This document shows positions 47,321 to 56,967 of a DNA stretch of 64,000 nt, piece after piece. Source of the DNA: Nitrospirales bacterium (GTDB lineage: Bacteria; Nitrospirota; Nitrospiria; Nitrospirales; UBA8639); contig JALDRK010000001.1 in the NCBI GenBank assembly GCA_031315915.1, forward strand, positions 1 to 64,000, in the 5' to 3' direction. Made by a program: the position numbers and the translations under genes. The notes under the pieces were generated by a model that saw only the letters and a program-made list of their open reading frames with translations, had not been told where the DNA came from and did no database searches. Each line of letters opens with the position of its first letter. The stretch's first letter is position 1.

Positions 47321-50300
47321 ATGGCGAACCGGATCATTAAGAAACCGACCCCACAAGAAAAAGCCATTGCGATCAATCCACTCGTGTCCGTGGGTCCCCC
47401 ACAGTTTGAGCTGATGGCCACCACCCTACCCAACGGGCGATTCGAATCCTTTTTGCGCTTCACGGTGCTGATTTCCCCACGCTTGTTGGTGACGGTTCCT
47501 CCGCAACAGAAAATGCCCGAGTTGCAGTTCAAATACTTTCGGCCGGTCTTCGATTGGCCGGCTATCAGAAGTGCTCTTCAATTTCAGGCCATTTTCGACG
47601 GTGCAGGGCTTCCACCATTGGCCGCGACGCCGGAATGGGCCGCCAATCCTTCGACGCCGAACACCGATCCGTTTGATGCCAATCTCTGGGCCGCGCTTTT
47701 TCCGGATACACTGCTCGTCCGGCCCTATCAATTCGACCAGGGGACCTCCAGATTCACCGGAGATAAATTCCTGATCGTGGCCCCTGCCGAAAAACGCTTT
47801 TTCCAATCCGTCAAAGACGATCTGTATGGAAAACTGGCCGTCGAGTCACCCGACCGCCTTCCTGCCAGGGGGATGATGTTGCAACGATTGCAGGACATGA
47901 ACATGATCAAACCCGATGTGCGGGTTCCAGGCAAATTCGAACGAGGATTTGAGCATCCGATCCTTCAACTCAATATCCTTCAAGACCAATTACTCAGAAA
48001 TCAATTGGGTCCCGGACCCCAGGGCGGACTCCCGGGAGGTCTCCAGGGACCGGCAGGCCAACTGGGAATTACACCCAGGATTCAATCACGAGGAACAGGA
48101 AGTTCTATTCTCAAACGAACCATCCCCAGGATGAGTCCGCAACAACTTCAAGCGGCCGGCATCACACCCAAGGGCGTAGAATTATTGAAGTATCAATCGG
48201 TGTATGAAGCGGCTGTGCTCCCCAAACCACGCCCTCAGGTTCCCACTGTCGATTTTCATCAACTGGTGTCCAGTCTGGGGGATTATCCCGAATTAATGAA
48301 AAAGTTGGGATTGCGTATCGATCTTCTTGTCAAAGCCGATCCCAAAATGCCCCCAAGCTCCACCGTCTTCGTCAAACCGGTCACGCCTCCGCCGGTCATT
48401 CCCAGAATTCCGACCCCGCGAACCCGGTATGTTCTCACGGGAAATGCCTTTTATGCCGCCACCTCCTCGCCGGAACTTCAAGAAGGGCTCCTGACGTTTG
48501 GACGACAGTCGGGCGGCGCGCGAATCTATGATGTGGTACCCGGCGATGTGGAAGGGGCCTTTAAACGGGTCGCCAAGTTTTCGGAGATCCTGTTGAATCC
48601 TGAGAAACACGAACACCTGGCCGAAACCCTCAGCCTCCCCGCACTCCGTTCGGCCGGCCTATCCGTGGCTCATAGTGACCGCGATGTCTGGCTTGACCAG
48701 TTGTTGGAGCGACAGAAGGCCATGGATGCAACAGCCAAATCCGGTCTCGTCTTCACCGGAGAGGACCTCATTCGGGGATATCGTATTGACGTGCGGGAAG
48801 TGAATCGTCAACCGGGCGGACAGGTCACTTTCGGTCCCTGGCGCTCACTCTGCTTCCGCCATGGGGAGCATCGCCTGAATTCCAATGCTCCGCCGATCCT
48901 CGCGTATGACGACGAGGGATGGATTTCTCTCGGGGCTACGGAAGGCGACGTGGAGCCGCCACCAAAACTGAATCTGGGTGGGATCAAATCAAAACCTCTG
49001 CCGGGAGTCATCAACCCTCAAATACAATCCCGCGCAACCGCTCCCGTTATCCCCCAATCCCGCATCGCAGCACTTGCCGACCAGGCGGTGATCGGAGCCA
49101 TACGGATTGTCCCGAAACCCATCCTTCACATTTACGAATCCATCTTTCGATGGGCCGGATGGAGTTTGTGCGTTCCCCGTCCGGGAAAAGATTTGAATCC
49201 TCAAGACAACCCGGATTACAGCGGACATGCGCCAATCCCCGGCATACCGATGCAGGTCTTTTTCCGGCCCGTCCCTGGAACCTTGCAGCGATTGCGGTTC
49301 GGCAAACAGTACCAATTCCGCGCACGAGTGGTGGACCTGGCCGGCAACAGTCTGCCCGTCACCTTTTCACCGCCGGAAAATCCGCTGTTTGTCACGGATG
49401 TGAATGATGGCTACTATGATCGATTCGAGCCGGTGAGTTCGCCTGTCATGGTCCTGACACAGCCGACCAAAGGACCGAAACCGGCCGAACAACCGTTGCT
49501 GCCCGGTGACTTCCCTTCCCGGTTGGTGATCCGGACCATCAACCTCGAAACGCCGCAAGAGGTCCCGGCCGGACCGGCCACCCCGGTGTCCATTCGACAT
49601 CTGGTTCCACCACGGGTGAGCCAGGAACTATCCGAGCAACACGGGGTCTTCGATGCCATGCCGCCGCAACAAGCCTATCAACTTATGACCGACAAAGACC
49701 TGGACTTGGGAGAACAGTGGCAACCGGACCCCGCCTCCCCCACGGGACGGAAAGCGGTAAAAATCGAATTGCCGGAATTTGTCGTGCCGGCCAATCAGCA
49801 GATTACCGTGCCCTATCTGCCGGATCCGTTGGCGGCAGGGATAGCCTTTTCGCAATTGCCCGGAACAAGCGGGAATGCCGTCATTCAACAAGCCTTTGGC
49901 GGTAACTGGCCAAATCGGGTCGGATTGAAAATCCGGATTGAAGCGGGAACCGACGCACCCTCGTTTCAAGGCGACACCTTACGAATTTTTGTTCCGCCGG
50001 GTGAACACATCCGGGCTGAAGCCAGTTGTTTTTTTCCCCCCGGAGCGGAAAACCTGATGGGGCTCTGGCGATGGATTCAGGAACGCATGGGCCGTCAGCA
50101 GGACGGAGCATCCATCATGAATCTGGTCAGACAGGGTCGGCATTGGCTTTTGACACCGAACCGGGACCTCGATCTGGTGCATGCCCTCCAACAACCGCTG
50201 TTCAATCCCCTGTGGGCCAGCCTGATCAATCCGATTCAGGCTAGCCAAGAGGTGCCGGTCGATCACGTACGCAAGGTGGGCGACACGCAGGCCTACTTGT

Positions 50301-52000
50301 ATGGAACCATAGCCGTGCATCGCGGCAGCACCGAAGAATTCGATGTGGAAGCGCGATGGAGCGAGCCGGTGGATATCGGCGTCCCCCTGACCGATCCGCC
50401 GCAACGGGTGATCGGACAGGCTCAGGCCTTTCAAGTCCCTGTGGTCGAGCGAGCCGCTCAACGGGTCATCGCCAGAGGCCTGGAAGGGCAGGAAACCCCC
50501 GCGCCATTGGATATGGATTTAACTGAACGGGCATTCGTGAATCCTGAGTCTCCTGACGAAACTCCCCCTTCGCCTGCACCCGAATCAGACGGCTCTCCTC
50601 AAATGGGCCCCGAGTCGAAAGCCGGAGAAGAAGCCATGGACGGCGGCGTGCAAGAACGAGGGGTTCCTCTTGCGAGGTCAAAGGCCGCCACCTCTCCTGC
50701 CATCATCCAGAAAAATCCCGCCGCGGCGGCAACCATTAATCCGTCTGTCGTACCGCGGCCACAACCCCAAGGCCCTCCTCCCTATGACGAGCGACCGTTC
50801 CGCTGTGCGACAGCCCTTCCGCCCCTGCCGCCGAACCTTGTCCCCCAGCAATATCGTTTTGCCGGCAAGCAGACATTCACGGACACCAAATACCGGTGTG
50901 TTGACTATGTGGCGATCGGCAAGACGAGATACCGCGATTACTTTCTGCCGACGCGGGAAGAAGAGGAACGGGTATGGGAAAATTATGAAAAGGCCCTTGC
51001 GGCGGCGATGGCCAACAAGCAGCCGCTCCCCCCGCTGCCCAATCTCCCCAAATGGACCCGGTCGTCACAACCTGTGAAGGTGGATATTTTAAACAGTGCG
51101 CCTCCCGCCAAACCGGAAGTTCTCTACATCCTTCCGACGTTCCGATGGGAGAACACCCCGCAAGGACATCAACGGGTGGGCGGAGGGCTACGGGTCTATC
51201 TGGACCGTCCATGGTTTTCATCAGGCGACGGCGAACAACTTGCGGTCGTCCTTTATCCCGATCCCAGAGCGGACTTGCCGGATCAAGCCAAACCCTATGT
51301 GTCACAATGGGCGCTGGATCCCTTGTGGAAAAGCGGCCCGTCTCGAATCGCCATACCGGCGGAAAAGATTCCAATCGACCCCAGGTTGAAAATTCCTCAG
51401 ATACAGCCCCAAATACAACCGCGGTCCATTCCTGAAGATGAAATCAGTTCCCGAGCGACTCCGCAGGGTGTGCTTAAGAATGCGCCCCAGGCGTTACAGT
51501 TGGATCCAAGAATTTCCGCTCAGATGTTCTCTCTACTCAAAGTAGGAGCCACCCATCCGGCTCAGACGAATTTCAAGAATGCCGTAGCGGTCCGCTTCGA
51601 TCTGGGTGTGAGAGAAGCACCTATCCCGGGTGCAGGAGTGACCTCCAGGGCTGCAACGGCAACCATTAACCCTCAGGTAGCGGCAAACGCCCGCTTGTAT
51701 TTTACCCAACCCATGCCGGTGACCATCTGTGTGTTTGACGTCAAACCAGACGTGAGCCGGCAATTGTGGTACTGCGATATCGACATGGATCCGGGCACGG
51801 CTTATTTCCCCTTCGTGCGCCTGGCGCTGGCCCGCTATCAAGTCAATTCGATCCATGGGGTGCACCTTTCCCCCGTCGTCCTGGCAGACTTTGCGCAACT
51901 GGTTCCGGACCGCACAGCCAGTGTTGTACCGGATTCGAAAAACGGCAATCAGGTCATCGTCACGGTAGCAGGCGTGCAGGGTCTCCGCTGCCCCGCCTGA
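47321..52000 (+). CDS. Giant protein of unknown function, partner of the preceding gene
   Basis: The start is ATG 47321 (AAGGAGAGCAAC before it); the longer frame from 47267 overlaps the previous gene. About 1559 residues, no signal peptide and no membrane span. Recognisable motifs without a family name: SIFRWAGWSLCVPRPGK (about 606), FRARVVDLAGNSLP, RIFVPPGEHIRAEA, and DLDLVHALQQPL (about 950). Linkers rich in Pro/Gln recur (INPQIQSRA, IQPQIQPRS), the same vocabulary as the first giant protein. A long acidic linker lies at 1080-1140. It may ride out with the Tat-exported partner or stay in the cytoplasm. The reading frame ends at TGA 51998, but homologous-looking sequence continues in the next frame. 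Confidence 0.85.
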   Translation: MANRIIKKPTPQEKAIAINPLVSVGPPQFELMATTLPNGRFESFLRFTVLISPRLLVTVPPQQKMPELQFKYFRPVFDWPAIRSALQFQAIFDGAGLPPLAATPEWAANPSTPNTDPFDANLWAALFPDTLLVRPYQFDQGTSRFTGDKFLIVAPAEKRFFQSVKDDLYGKLAVESPDRLPARGMMLQRLQDMNMIKPDVRVPGKFERGFEHPILQLNILQDQLLRNQLGPGPQGGLPGGLQGPAGQLGITPRIQSRGTGSSILKRTIPRMSPQQLQAAGITPKGVELLKYQSVYEAAVLPKPRPQVPTVDFHQLVSSLGDYPELMKKLGLRIDLLVKADPKMPPSSTVFVKPVTPPPVIPRIPTPRTRYVLTGNAFYAATSSPELQEGLLTFGRQSGGARIYDVVPGDVEGAFKRVAKFSEILLNPEKHEHLAETLSLPALRSAGLSVAHSDRDVWLDQLLERQKAMDATAKSGLVFTGEDLIRGYRIDVREVNRQPGGQVTFGPWRSLCFRHGEHRLNSNAPPILAYDDEGWISLGATEGDVEPPPKLNLGGIKSKPLPGVINPQIQSRATAPVIPQSRIAALADQAVIGAIRIVPKPILHIYESIFRWAGWSLCVPRPGKDLNPQDNPDYSGHAPIPGIPMQVFFRPVPGTLQRLRFGKQYQFRARVVDLAGNSLPVTFSPPENPLFVTDVNDGYYDRFEPVSSPVMVLTQPTKGPKPAEQPLLPGDFPSRLVIRTINLETPQEVPAGPATPVSIRHLVPPRVSQELSEQHGVFDAMPPQQAYQLMTDKDLDLGEQWQPDPASPTGRKAVKIELPEFVVPANQQITVPYLPDPLAAGIAFSQLPGTSGNAVIQQAFGGNWPNRVGLKIRIEAGTDAPSFQGDTLRIFVPPGEHIRAEASCFFPPGAENLMGLWRWIQERMGRQQDGASIMNLVRQGRHWLLTPNRDLDLVHALQQPLFNPLWASLINPIQASQEVPVDHVRKVGDTQAYLYGTIAVHRGSTEEFDVEARWSEPVDIGVPLTDPPQRVIGQAQAFQVPVVERAAQRVIARGLEGQETPAPLDMDLTERAFVNPESPDETPPSPAPESDGSPQMGPESKAGEEAMDGGVQERGVPLARSKAATSPAIIQKNPAAAATINPSVVPRPQPQGPPPYDERPFRCATALPPLPPNLVPQQYRFAGKQTFTDTKYRCVDYVAIGKTRYRDYFLPTREEEERVWENYEKALAAAMANKQPLPPLPNLPKWTRSSQPVKVDILNSAPPAKPEVLYILPTFRWENTPQGHQRVGGGLRVYLDRPWFSSGDGEQLAVVLYPDPRADLPDQAKPYVSQWALDPLWKSGPSRIAIPAEKIPIDPRLKIPQIQPQIQPRSIPEDEISSRATPQGVLKNAPQALQLDPRISAQMFSLLKVGATHPAQTNFKNAVAVRFDLGVREAPIPGAGVTSRAATATINPQVAANARLYFTQPMPVTICVFDVKPDVSRQLWYCDIDMDPGTAYFPFVRLALARYQVNSIHGVHLSPVVLADFAQLVPDRTASVVPDSKNGNQVIVTVAGVQGLRCPA

Positions 52001-52269
52001 ACAACTGTCGAAGTCTCAATGGAGGAAATGAACTGGCCGTGCCGGACGACTTGGGATGGCTTCCCGTTGCAGGATCGAAACCCGTCGTCCCGCCAAGAGT
52101 CAATGCCACTCAGTGGAGCGGGCCCCGTCCCACTTCCGGACGCGGGTCCCAACAATACCGTGTGGTGATCAAAGAATTTGAGGTGTTCGATACCGCCGGA
52201 GAGGCTGATACGCCTCGAAAGGAAGAACGCCGTCTGGTGTATGCCGACGCGCTACCCATTAACCGCTGA
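52001..52269 (+). pseudogene. Probable frameshifted C-terminal tail of the second giant gene
   Basis: Immediately after the stop, the +1 frame reads GNELAVPDDLGWLPVAGSKP, YRVVIKEFEVFDTAGEAD and ERRLVYADALPINR to TGA 52269, with codon use like the giant gene and no start signal of its own. The simplest reading is one indel near 51975-52000 that separates the last 80 or so residues from the main protein. Confidence 0.55.
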
Positions 52270-52841
52270 ATTTAGTGGTAGGAGAATTCAGAAACCAAAA
52301 TAAAAATAGAATTGTGGTCAACGTCAATCACTAAAAATCTCTACATACCAATCCGTCCGGCTTGACGGGGAAGCTTACAATACCTTTTTACTTAGAAATG
52401 CGGGAAGCCTCAGGATTAAAGTGATCGTGAATGAATGCACATATATTTTTTAGAATGGGACCCCGCTTGGGTTCAATAACATCTATCAACATTTCTTTGA
52501 GCCTTCAAGGTAATTACATCAGAATGAATCGCACTATAATCAGTCTGAAGAGGGTAATATATCTCCCATTTCTGTTTAAGAGATGGATTTGATGTTTTAT
52601 AAATTTCCCAAGTTTCATCCATTATTAATTTTAAAGGAGAACTTAATCCTTTTTTTTCAGACTCATGCAAACATCAAGTTTCATGTGACCACAAAATCAA
52701 ATAATTCTTGGTTCTTTTCCTAAAGCCTCTTGTAGACGAGCCTCCGTATAACTCAAAATTCTGACGAAAATCTTCTTCCAAAGAAACTTGGCACTTTGAA
52801 CGAAGAGTGTTGCTTTTTCGTTTAGAGCAGGATTATCCTGG
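52270..52841. other. A+T-rich interval with an IS-end relic
   Basis: Contains CTCTACATACCAATCC...TTGACGGGGAAGCTTAC (52340-52380), nearly matching 59584-59620, where it follows an IS3-type transposase fragment; so an orphan IS end. A 65-codon minus frame (52473-52670) in A+T-rich sequence has no recognised family and may be the eroded 3' part of the small gene at 52842-53093. Confidence 0.45.
52362..52380 (+). repeat. Left copy of a 19-bp inverted repeat bounding IS debris
   Basis: TTGACGGGGAAGCTTACAA; its complement with one mismatch lies at 56441-56459, and a direct copy (TTGACGGGGAAGCTCACA) at 59603-59620. Likely the terminal repeat of a lost insertion sequence. Confidence 0.6.
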
Positions 52842-53093
52842 TTAAGTTCTCAACTCAAACACAAAATCAAGCCTGTCATAAGCTAGATAACCTGTTTGAA
52901 GAGTGCGCATAAGAACATTTTGGGTTCCTTTCAAAGAGGATTGGGATTGAGAATCCTTAACTTTGACAATTACAAACTCTCCAGGTTGTTTATCAAAAGT
53001 GATAATGTTGGGAGCTGATTGAGCATAATTAGGCTCAAAGAACAAACAGAGTGTGATGAAAGGCAAGGGGCAAAGAATCTGAAAGGGTTTCAT
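52842..53093 (-). CDS. Small putative exported protein
   Basis: 83 residues: a signal-peptide-like start (MKPFQILCPLPFITLCLFF ... YAQSA) then ITFDKQPGEFVIVKVKDSQS and LAYDRLDFVFELRT. No family recognised. The gene is A+T-rich compared with neighbours and may be truncated at its 3' end by rearrangement, since related-looking sequence continues in other frames below 52842. Confidence 0.4.
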   Translation of the reverse strand: MKPFQILCPLPFITLCLFFEPNYAQSAPNIITFDKQPGEFVIVKVKDSQSQSSLKGTQNVLMRTLQTGYLAYDRLDFVFELRT

Positions 53094-53128
53094 GAATAGT
53101 ATATAGTACTCCTCATAAAGTTCTTAAA

Positions 53129-54042
53129 TTGTATGGCTCTACTAACTTGGGTGTGGGTAAAGATTCAGGCCCCACAGTGAAAATAGATGGCGGTCTTGAA
53201 GTTCTCCACGTTGTGGAAGCCGCGCGCCATCTTCTTGACCCATTGAATGTTGTTGACGGCTTCCATCCCCGCATTGGTGCTGCTCAAGTACGTCAAAGAC
53301 ATCTGGCAGATGGCATTTCAGGCGTTTGGCCACGGCGGTCAGCGGGTTTTAACCGGATTCATGCGTCGCCCGCCAGAACCAGCGGGCAAAAACTTCTGGG
53401 CCGCGCCCAGGTAGGTATAGTCCCAGAACTGGCGGAACTGCCCCTGAGCAGCCGCTTCCTGGGCGACTTTGAGGTCGTTATGTTAAAGGTCCGGGAACGC
53501 GTCATGCTGCTCGGCTGTCATCTCCTGCTGGCGCATCAGCCACAGGTACTTGGTGCCGGTGAGCCGCGTATCCCCGCTCTGCTTGAGCGTGCGATGCTCC
53601 GCTCCGCCGACGGGCTAGGCCCTGCGCCACTGCGCGGCGCTTGATGCCCCAGGCTTCCGGCCCAGGAGATCCGCAACATCTTGGCGGCCCTTGACCGCAC
53701 ACTCGCGGAGCAGGTCGATCGCCAGCCGCTCGAACAGCGCCGTGAACTGACTCCCCGGTTTTGCCCAGGGGATCGCCAGTTGCTCTGACCCCGTGCGTCG
53801 AGCACTGCACCCGAGGCACCTCCGCCTGAATGATGGTCGTGAATTGACAGGTATCCAGATGTCGCCATCGCCGCTTCCGATCATAGCCCGGCGCCGGTGT
53901 TCGACAGATCGACAGGAAATGGTCCTGGGCCGAAATCCACGGTGACTACCACCTATTGTCCTGGCATATCCAGTTCGACGTTCATAACCGTCCAGGGCTC
54001 CTGGAGTCCCAGGATAGCCCGATAGAGTTCGATATCGCGCAT
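53129..54042 (-). pseudogene. ISL3-family transposase, degenerate
   Basis: From ATG 54042: MRDIELYRAILGLQEPWTV, VNVELDMPGQ (stop), then pieces in shifting frames: VVVTVDFGPGPFPVDL, QLAIPWAKPGSQFTALFERLAIDLLRECAVKG, and near the end AKRLKCHLPDVF with an ENFKTAIYFHCG-like C-terminus. Order and motifs match ISL3 transposases; several frameshifts, stops and an internal deletion inactivate it. Confidence 0.75.
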
Positions 54043-55084
54043 GGCTTGATCACTCCTTCGAGAGAACCAAGCCTATCAAAAACCAAGGGATCAACCCACA
54101 CGATTTTTTGAAGAGCCAATTGTATAAATTCGCCTCTTACTAATTTTCTTAATCTTCTAATTTGGGGATAGACAATCGTCGGCATTAATCAAGAGACATC
54201 TCTTAATAGTAGTTAATTTGTTTGCTGCACCATCACAGCCCACACAATTCTTGCCATTTTGTTGACCAGGTCACACAACCCGTGGAGATCTCCGTGTCAG
54301 AAGCTCCCGCATCCAGTCTGCTTCTTTTCCTGATTTGTGCCGGAAATGGCGAAGCATCGACGTAGCCCCGACAATCAACAATCTCCTGAAGTATTGATTC
54401 CCTTGTTTAGAAATTCGTCCTAAACGTTCTTTGCCGCCCGTGGAAAACTGACGAGGCACGAGCCCCAGAAACGCTGCAAATTGACGAGCAGATTTAAAAT
54501 GTTTGGCGTCGGATATTGTGACCGCTATGGCTGTTGCGGTGATAATGCCTACCCAGGAACCGTAGGCCATCAGCTGACTCGTCGTGTTACTTCGATGCCA
54601 GCCATTAAGTTCTTCCTCCAAGTGTTGGCGGCTTCCCTTCCAGCTCATCTAATTGTTCGATGAGTAGTTGAACGGTAGCACTCGCCAATTTTGGGAAAGT
54701 GGATTTCTCTTCTCCTGTTATCTTTTCTATAAGTTTTCGTACATTTTGCACGCCTTTCGGCACAATGATGCCATATTCTGCACAATAACTGCAAAGAGCA
54801 TTGATGAGCATAGTTTTCTGACGTGTAAGGAGGTCTCGCGTCTTGTGCAACATAATCATTTCGCCTGTTGAGCCTTGTCTTTAACCGGAACAAACCGCAT
54901 GGTGGGCCCGTTGACTGCTTCACAGATGGCCTCGGCATCAGCTGCATCATTCTTAGAGCGTTTAACGTAGGGTTTCCCTACATATAGGTAGGAGGTATGA
55001 GCTTGACGGTATGGCCTAAGCCACTTAACTCACGCGCCCAATGATGCGCAGTAGCACAGGCTTCCATGCCAATGAGACAAGGTT

Positions 55085-56147
55085 CTAGTGGCCTGTACCA
55101 GACAAAAGAGGAGTGATTCGATACCGGGGATCGGCATACTTCCACTTCACGGGTTTCGCCGCCTTATTGTACTGCCGGATATAGCGCATGATTTTCCGTT
55201 TCAGATCCTGCTGGGACCGAAAGATGCCGCGAGCGATGAGATCCCGCTCAATCTTGGCAAACCACAGTTCCACTTGGTTGAGCCAGGAAGAGTACGTCGG
55301 CGTGAAATGTAACCGAACCGTCGGATGCTCTTGCAGGAACGCCTCGACTTGCTGAGTCTTGTGCGTGGCGAGATTATCGAGGATCACATGAATCGCTTGC
55401 CTCCGCGGTCGATGGGCCACGAGGTCCGTCAAGAACGCGACGAACTCGGCCGACGTGTGCCGTTTGGCGGTACGCCCCATGACCTCTCCCGTGCGAGTAT
55501 CGAAGGCGGCATAGAGCGACAGGGTCCCATGGCGGGCATACTCGAAGCCATGCCGTTCGGCTCGGCCCGGCGAGAGCGGTAGCACCGGATCCAACCGATC
55601 CAGCGCTTGAATCGCCGTCTTCTCATCGACACAAAAGATCGCGGCATGTTGTGGGGGATTCAGATAGAGACCCAATGATGTCCGCGGCCTTGCGTTCGAA
55701 GTCGGGATCGTCCGACGCCATATACCGTTCCAGGCGATGCGGCTTGAGCCCATGCCGGGCCCACACTCGGGCGACCATCATATGAGAAAGCCCGAGGGCC
55801 TTCGCCAACCGTCGGGTGCTCCAGTGGGTCGACCCATCCGGCGGCCTGCGCCGGGTCCACTCCAGAATCCGCGCTTCCAGTTTGGGGGTGAGGACCGTGG
55901 CGGGCTGACCCCGGTGCCGGCTGTAGAGCCCCGCCAACCGCTCGGTGGCAAAGCGCTGACTCCAGCGGGCGATATACGTATCGCCGCAGTGGAGGCGCCC
56001 ACGGATCTGGGCCCAGCTGGCTCCCTCAGCGAGTAACAAAATGCACCGGGCGCGTCGGGCACCCTCCGCACGCCCTTTCCGACTCTGGCAGCGACGTTGG
56101 AGTTCGTAACGTTCCACAGGTGTCAGCGTCATCGTGGCCTCCCTCAT
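55085..56147 (-). pseudogene. IS630 transposase, two overlapping frames
   Basis: The N-terminal frame (from 56147) has helix-turn-helix repeats (GRAEGARRARCILLLAEGASW, STRRLAKALGLSHMMVARVW). The DDE domain continues in the other frame: IFCVDEKTAIQ (D), HVILDNLATHK (D), LNQVELWFAKIERD (E). The switch occurs near 55685, where one extra T after GGG would restore IIGLYLNPPQHA. Some IS630 relatives use programmed frameshifting; otherwise this copy is dead. Confidence 0.75.
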
Positions 56148-56191
56148 GGAAGCCCATTCTATACTAACGTTTTAGTTGTTACAATCCACTA
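55086..56191 (-). mobile_element. IS630-family element inserted at a TA site
   Basis: The element is flanked by TA on both sides (55086-55087 and 56190-56191), the IS630/Tc1 target duplication. Imperfect terminal repeats: GTGGCCTGTACCAGAC at the left and, complemented, GTGGATTGTAACAACT at the right. It lies inside the IS110 transposase gene, so it is the younger insertion. Confidence 0.8.
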
Positions 56192-56440
56192 GTGTTTTGA
56201 AAAAGGGCAGAACAGCTCGACGCCTGCTTTTTGCGAAGGACGGTGCTGCCATCTCCATCGACTCCATGGATTTGAAACACATTTTGGGCAATGTCGATTC
56301 CAATCGTAGTAATGCCCATAGTGACGCCTCCTATTCTTATTGGCTGTCAAAGTCCCATAGTATGGACTTCAAACAATTTTTAAATAGGGGCTGCCACCTC
56401 ATCATCCAACACCCAAGAAGCCAATTTTAGACCAGTCTTT

Positions 56441-56459
56441 TTGTAAGCTTCCCCATCAA
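56441..56459 (-). repeat. Right copy of the 19-bp inverted repeat
   Basis: TTGTAAGCTTCCCCATCAA, complement of 52362-52380 with one mismatch. The two copies enclose the small exported gene and the ISL3/IS110/IS630 block (4.1 kb). Confidence 0.6.
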
Positions 56460-56598
56460 AATAAAGACTTTCCGCTCATAAACGCAATAAGAGGACAGTC
56501 CTGGCCGATGATCTGGACCGTTCCGTGAACGCCTAAATACCGACATGACCTATAAATGGGATGTTCGTGTGAACCTGTATAGGTATAGGAAACGCGAA

Positions 56599-56641
56599 GG
56601 TGCGCCAGACAGGATTCGAACCTGTGGCCCTCGGCTAGAAG
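56599..56641 (-). repeat. Partial tRNA-Arg 3' end: candidate island attachment-site duplicate
   Basis: It matches the 3' half (acceptor strand, T arm, variable loop, start of anticodon stem) of the intact tRNA-Arg at 60637-60713, in the same orientation, with about three differences. An island inserted into the 3' end of that tRNA would leave exactly this arrangement. Confidence 0.65.
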
Positions 56642-56967
56642 TGGCAGGATAAAGATCGTGAAATTCCTCTATAGACCATATTTTCAGGCAGTCCTATTTT
56701 AGGCAAAGCAGACAGGAACAGACCAAAACGGGTCACCTATCCGCAACCGGTGCAACCCAGGCGCAATCTTAAAGAAGTACTTCGTTGACTGATATGTTCA
56801 GACTGACAGGATCTTTGCCATATACCATGGTCAATACAAAGGAGAATAACAGCAAAGGTCAGTGAGCATTCAAGAAATGACTTGATGTTTTTTGCGGATT
56901 ATGCCGTACTAACCGAACAGGAGAAAATACTATTAGGGTTGATCATGAAGCTACATAATATTCATTC
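56642..56967. other. Left end of putative tRNA-Arg island
   Basis: About 325 bases without a recognised gene or integrase; presumably the promoter region of the nuclease gene. Confidence 0.35.

Larger units (their letters stand above)
54271..56319 (-). pseudogene. IS110-family transposase split by an IS630 insertion
   Basis: The N-terminus starts at ATG 56319 (MGITTIGIDIAQNVFQIHGVD, with the DEDD-type first Asp), then is interrupted at 56191. It resumes below 55086 with CLIGMEACATAHHWARELSGL, KTRDLLTRQKTMLINALCSY and, in another frame, MAYGSWVGIITATAIAVTIS, FAAFLGLVPRQFSTGGKERLG and GNQYFRRLLIVGATSML (C-terminal transposase_20 domain). At least two frameshifts and a stop add to the insertion. 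Originally about 340 residues. Confidence 0.8.
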
